Assembly: GCA_002351795.1 (NCBI GenBank)
Contig: DEHG01000111.1
Location: 1,518-7,805, forward strand
Source: Ruminococcaceae bacterium UBA2806
GTDB lineage: Bacteria > Bacillota > Clostridia > Oscillospirales > Acutalibacteraceae
DNA: 6,288 bases
Reading direction: 5' to 3'
Position 1 is the first letter of the stretch. The number at the start of each line of letters is the position of its first letter. Of the stretch, positions 5,037-6,288 are shown one piece after another. The translations under genes were made by a program, and so were the position numbers. The notes under the pieces are model-generated. The model was not told the origin of the DNA. It did not search any database and saw nothing but the letters and a program-made list of their open reading frames with translations.

Positions 5037-5663
5037 ATGAAAAAAGGTAAATTTATAGTTCTTGAAGGTCTTGACGGCTCCGGAAAGGGTACTCAGATAT
5101 CAAGACTTGATGAATATATCAAAAAAAGCGGCGGTCAGGCATATATAACGGCTGAGCCTACCGCTTCATCAACGGGCGGCATGATAAGAGATGCGCTCGG
5201 AGGATTTGTAAAAAGAGATGCATATGAGCTTTCTGCGCTTTTCCTTGCGGACAGGATATTCCATAATATCAATCCCAGAAACGGTATAAAAAAATATCTT
5301 GACTCAGGGATAGATGTTATTTGCGACAGATATTATTATTCTTCATTTGCATATCAGGGGATCGACGCTGATCTTGAATGGGTAATGAAAATGAATCTTG
5401 AATGTCGTGATATAATAAGACCGGATCTGTGTATATTTCTTGATGTTGACACCGAGCTTTGCGATAAAAGAATTGCCGAAAACAGGTTTGACAGAGAGAT
5501 ATATGAAAATATAGAAACACAGAAAAAAATACGCAGCAGGTTCTTTGAAGTCTTTGACAGACTGAAAGATTCTGAAAATATATGCGTTATAAACGCTTCA
5601 CGTTCGGTTGAGGACGTTGCAAAGGATGTAATCGGGCTGTATGACAGGCTTATGCATCAGTAA
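5037..5663 (+). CDS. Thymidylate kinase (dTMP kinase)
   Basis: This 208-residue cytosolic enzyme, of normal family length, should phosphorylate dTMP to dTDP with ATP for DNA synthesis. Visible motifs are the P-loop GLDGSGKGTQ (11-20); EPT (40-42) in place of the usual REPGGT stretch; LFLADR (68-73); the diagnostic DRYYYSSFAYQG (97-108); PDLCIFLDVD (129-138); and a lid-like basic segment NRFDRE (149-154). The P-loop ends in Lys-Gly-Thr instead of Lys-Ser-Thr, which is the form seen in adenylate kinases. The DRY...AYQG motif nevertheless favours thymidylate kinase over other nucleoside monophosphate kinases. It looks like a divergent branch, and another deoxynucleotide kinase activity cannot be excluded. 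The gene is 67 nt after the TraB lipoprotein gene with no clear terminator between them; holB, a frequent neighbour of tmk, is absent. Confidence 0.85.
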   Translation: MKKGKFIVLEGLDGSGKGTQISRLDEYIKKSGGQAYITAEPTASSTGGMIRDALGGFVKRDAYELSALFLADRIFHNINPRNGIKKYLDSGIDVICDRYYYSSFAYQGIDADLEWVMKMNLECRDIIRPDLCIFLDVDTELCDKRIAENRFDREIYENIETQKKIRSRFFEVFDRLKDSENICVINASRSVEDVAKDVIGLYDRLMHQ

Positions 5664-5737
5664 AAGTTTATTATGGCTGTAAACGGCGGCTAAGACCGTC
5701 TTTGAAATTGCCAAAAAAATAAAAGGAGTTTTGCAAA

Positions 5738-6288
5738 ATGAATTACCACATTAACACCAAATGCCTTCAGGCGGGCTATGACCCGAAAAACGGCGAGCCG
5801 AGAGTTGTACCGATAGTACAAAGCACTACATTCAAATATGACAGTGCTGCTACCCTCGGAAAGCTTTTTGACCTTGAGGAGGACGGATTTTTCTATACCC
5901 GTCTTACTAATCCTACTCTCAGCACAGTTGCCGCAAAAATTGCTGCGCTTGAGGGCGGCGTCGGCGCAATGCTTACTTCATCAGGTCAGGCTGCAAGCAT
6001 GATGTCCGTTACAAACATCTGTCATGCGGGAGATCATGTCGTATGCGCTGCCGCTATTTACGGCGGTACCTTCAATCTTTTCAATAAGTCTCTCCGTGAA
6101 CTCGGCATAGACTTTACATTCATTCTTCCCGATGCAACAGAGGAAGAGATCAATGCCGCTTACAAAGAAAACACAAAAGCTACATTTATCGAAAGTGTTT
6201 CCAACCCGTCCCTTGACGTTGCGGATATCGAAACATATGCTAAAATATCACACGCTCACGGGGTACCGCTTATCGTTGACAACACCTT
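5738..6288 (+). CDS. O-acetylhomoserine sulfhydrylase-type PLP enzyme, 5' part
   Basis: The frame is open from ATG 5738 to the right edge, 183 codons plus two bases, so it is cut by the window; the family is usually about 420-430 residues. It belongs to the Cys/Met metabolism PLP-dependent enzymes. QSTTFKYDSAATLGKLF and the active-site YTRLTNPT (53-60) point to the O-acetylhomoserine sulfhydrylase branch (MetY type, homocysteine from O-acetylhomoserine and sulfide) more than to cystathionine synthase or lyase. SSGQAA (81-86) binds the PLP phosphate, Tyr108 in IYGGT stacks on the ring, and VDNT at the edge holds the Asp (181) that contacts the pyridine nitrogen. The catalytic Lys lies beyond the window. 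AAAAGGAG (5721-5728) is a strong ribosome binding site 9 nt before the start. It is 74 nt after the kinase gene and may have its own promoter, though I see none. Confidence 0.9.
   Translation, partial: MNYHINTKCLQAGYDPKNGEPRVVPIVQSTTFKYDSAATLGKLFDLEEDGFFYTRLTNPTLSTVAAKIAALEGGVGAMLTSSGQAASMMSVTNICHAGDHVVCAAAIYGGTFNLFNKSLRELGIDFTFILPDATEEEINAAYKENTKATFIESVSNPSLDVADIETYAKISHAHGVPLIVDNT

Noticed and set aside
5681..5703. Possible terminator between the kinase and sulfhydrylase genes
   Set aside because: ACGG (5683-5686) / CCGT (5696-5699) makes only a 4-bp stem with a 9-nt loop, followed by three T after one C. It is too weak to call.

Overview
The window reads as a stretch of chromosome from a low-to-mid GC Gram-positive anaerobe of the Clostridia, most likely a Ruminococcus-like member of the Oscillospiraceae. 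This is inferred from strong Shine-Dalgarno sequences, Lys/Ile/Asp-rich proteins, lipoproteins with long Ser-rich or Tyr/Asn-rich spacers, bacterial Ig-like (BIG2) surface domains, and the mix of protein families. No sequence search was possible, so the genus is a guess. I see no tRNA, rRNA, CRISPR array, insertion sequence, integrase or phage gene.

Layout. Positions 1-126 are the tail of an upstream unit: a GC-rich, hairpin-bearing stretch followed by a rho-independent terminator on the plus strand. Positions 127-459 carry no convincing gene. They hold a near-consensus sigma-A-type promoter with an extended -10 (313-341) and a leader of about 110 nt with a long-range inverted repeat. From 460 onward everything is on the plus strand with short gaps, compatible with one long transcript or a few overlapping ones: a membrane-anchored BIG2 surface protein (460-1653); an IspD/TarI-family cytidylyltransferase (1676-2383); a lipoprotein with a ComEC/Rec2-type metallo-beta-lactamase-fold hydrolase domain (2380-3369), overlapping the previous gene by 4 bases; a small DUF3006 protein (3429-3761); a TraB/GumN (TIKI-like) lipoprotein (3782-4969); a thymidylate kinase (5037-5663); and the 5' part of an O-acetylhomoserine sulfhydrylase-type PLP enzyme (5738 to the window edge).

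How the genes fit together. Three of the first five products are exported and held at the membrane: one by a C-terminal transmembrane helix and two by lipid anchors with flexible low-complexity spacers. The first half of the window therefore looks like a cell-envelope module. The MBL lipoprotein, the DUF3006 protein and the TraB/GumN lipoprotein are the part whose joint function is least clear and most worth attention. The cytidylyltransferase resembles the TarI (ribitol-5-phosphate) branch at least as much as IspD, which would also fit an envelope role, but no TarJ or other teichoic-acid gene is visible. Thymidylate kinase and the sulfhydrylase are housekeeping enzymes that follow with larger gaps. 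I did not find anything I would call a new system with confidence. The best candidates are the envelope hydrolase trio, the structured leader, and the GC-rich element at the left edge.
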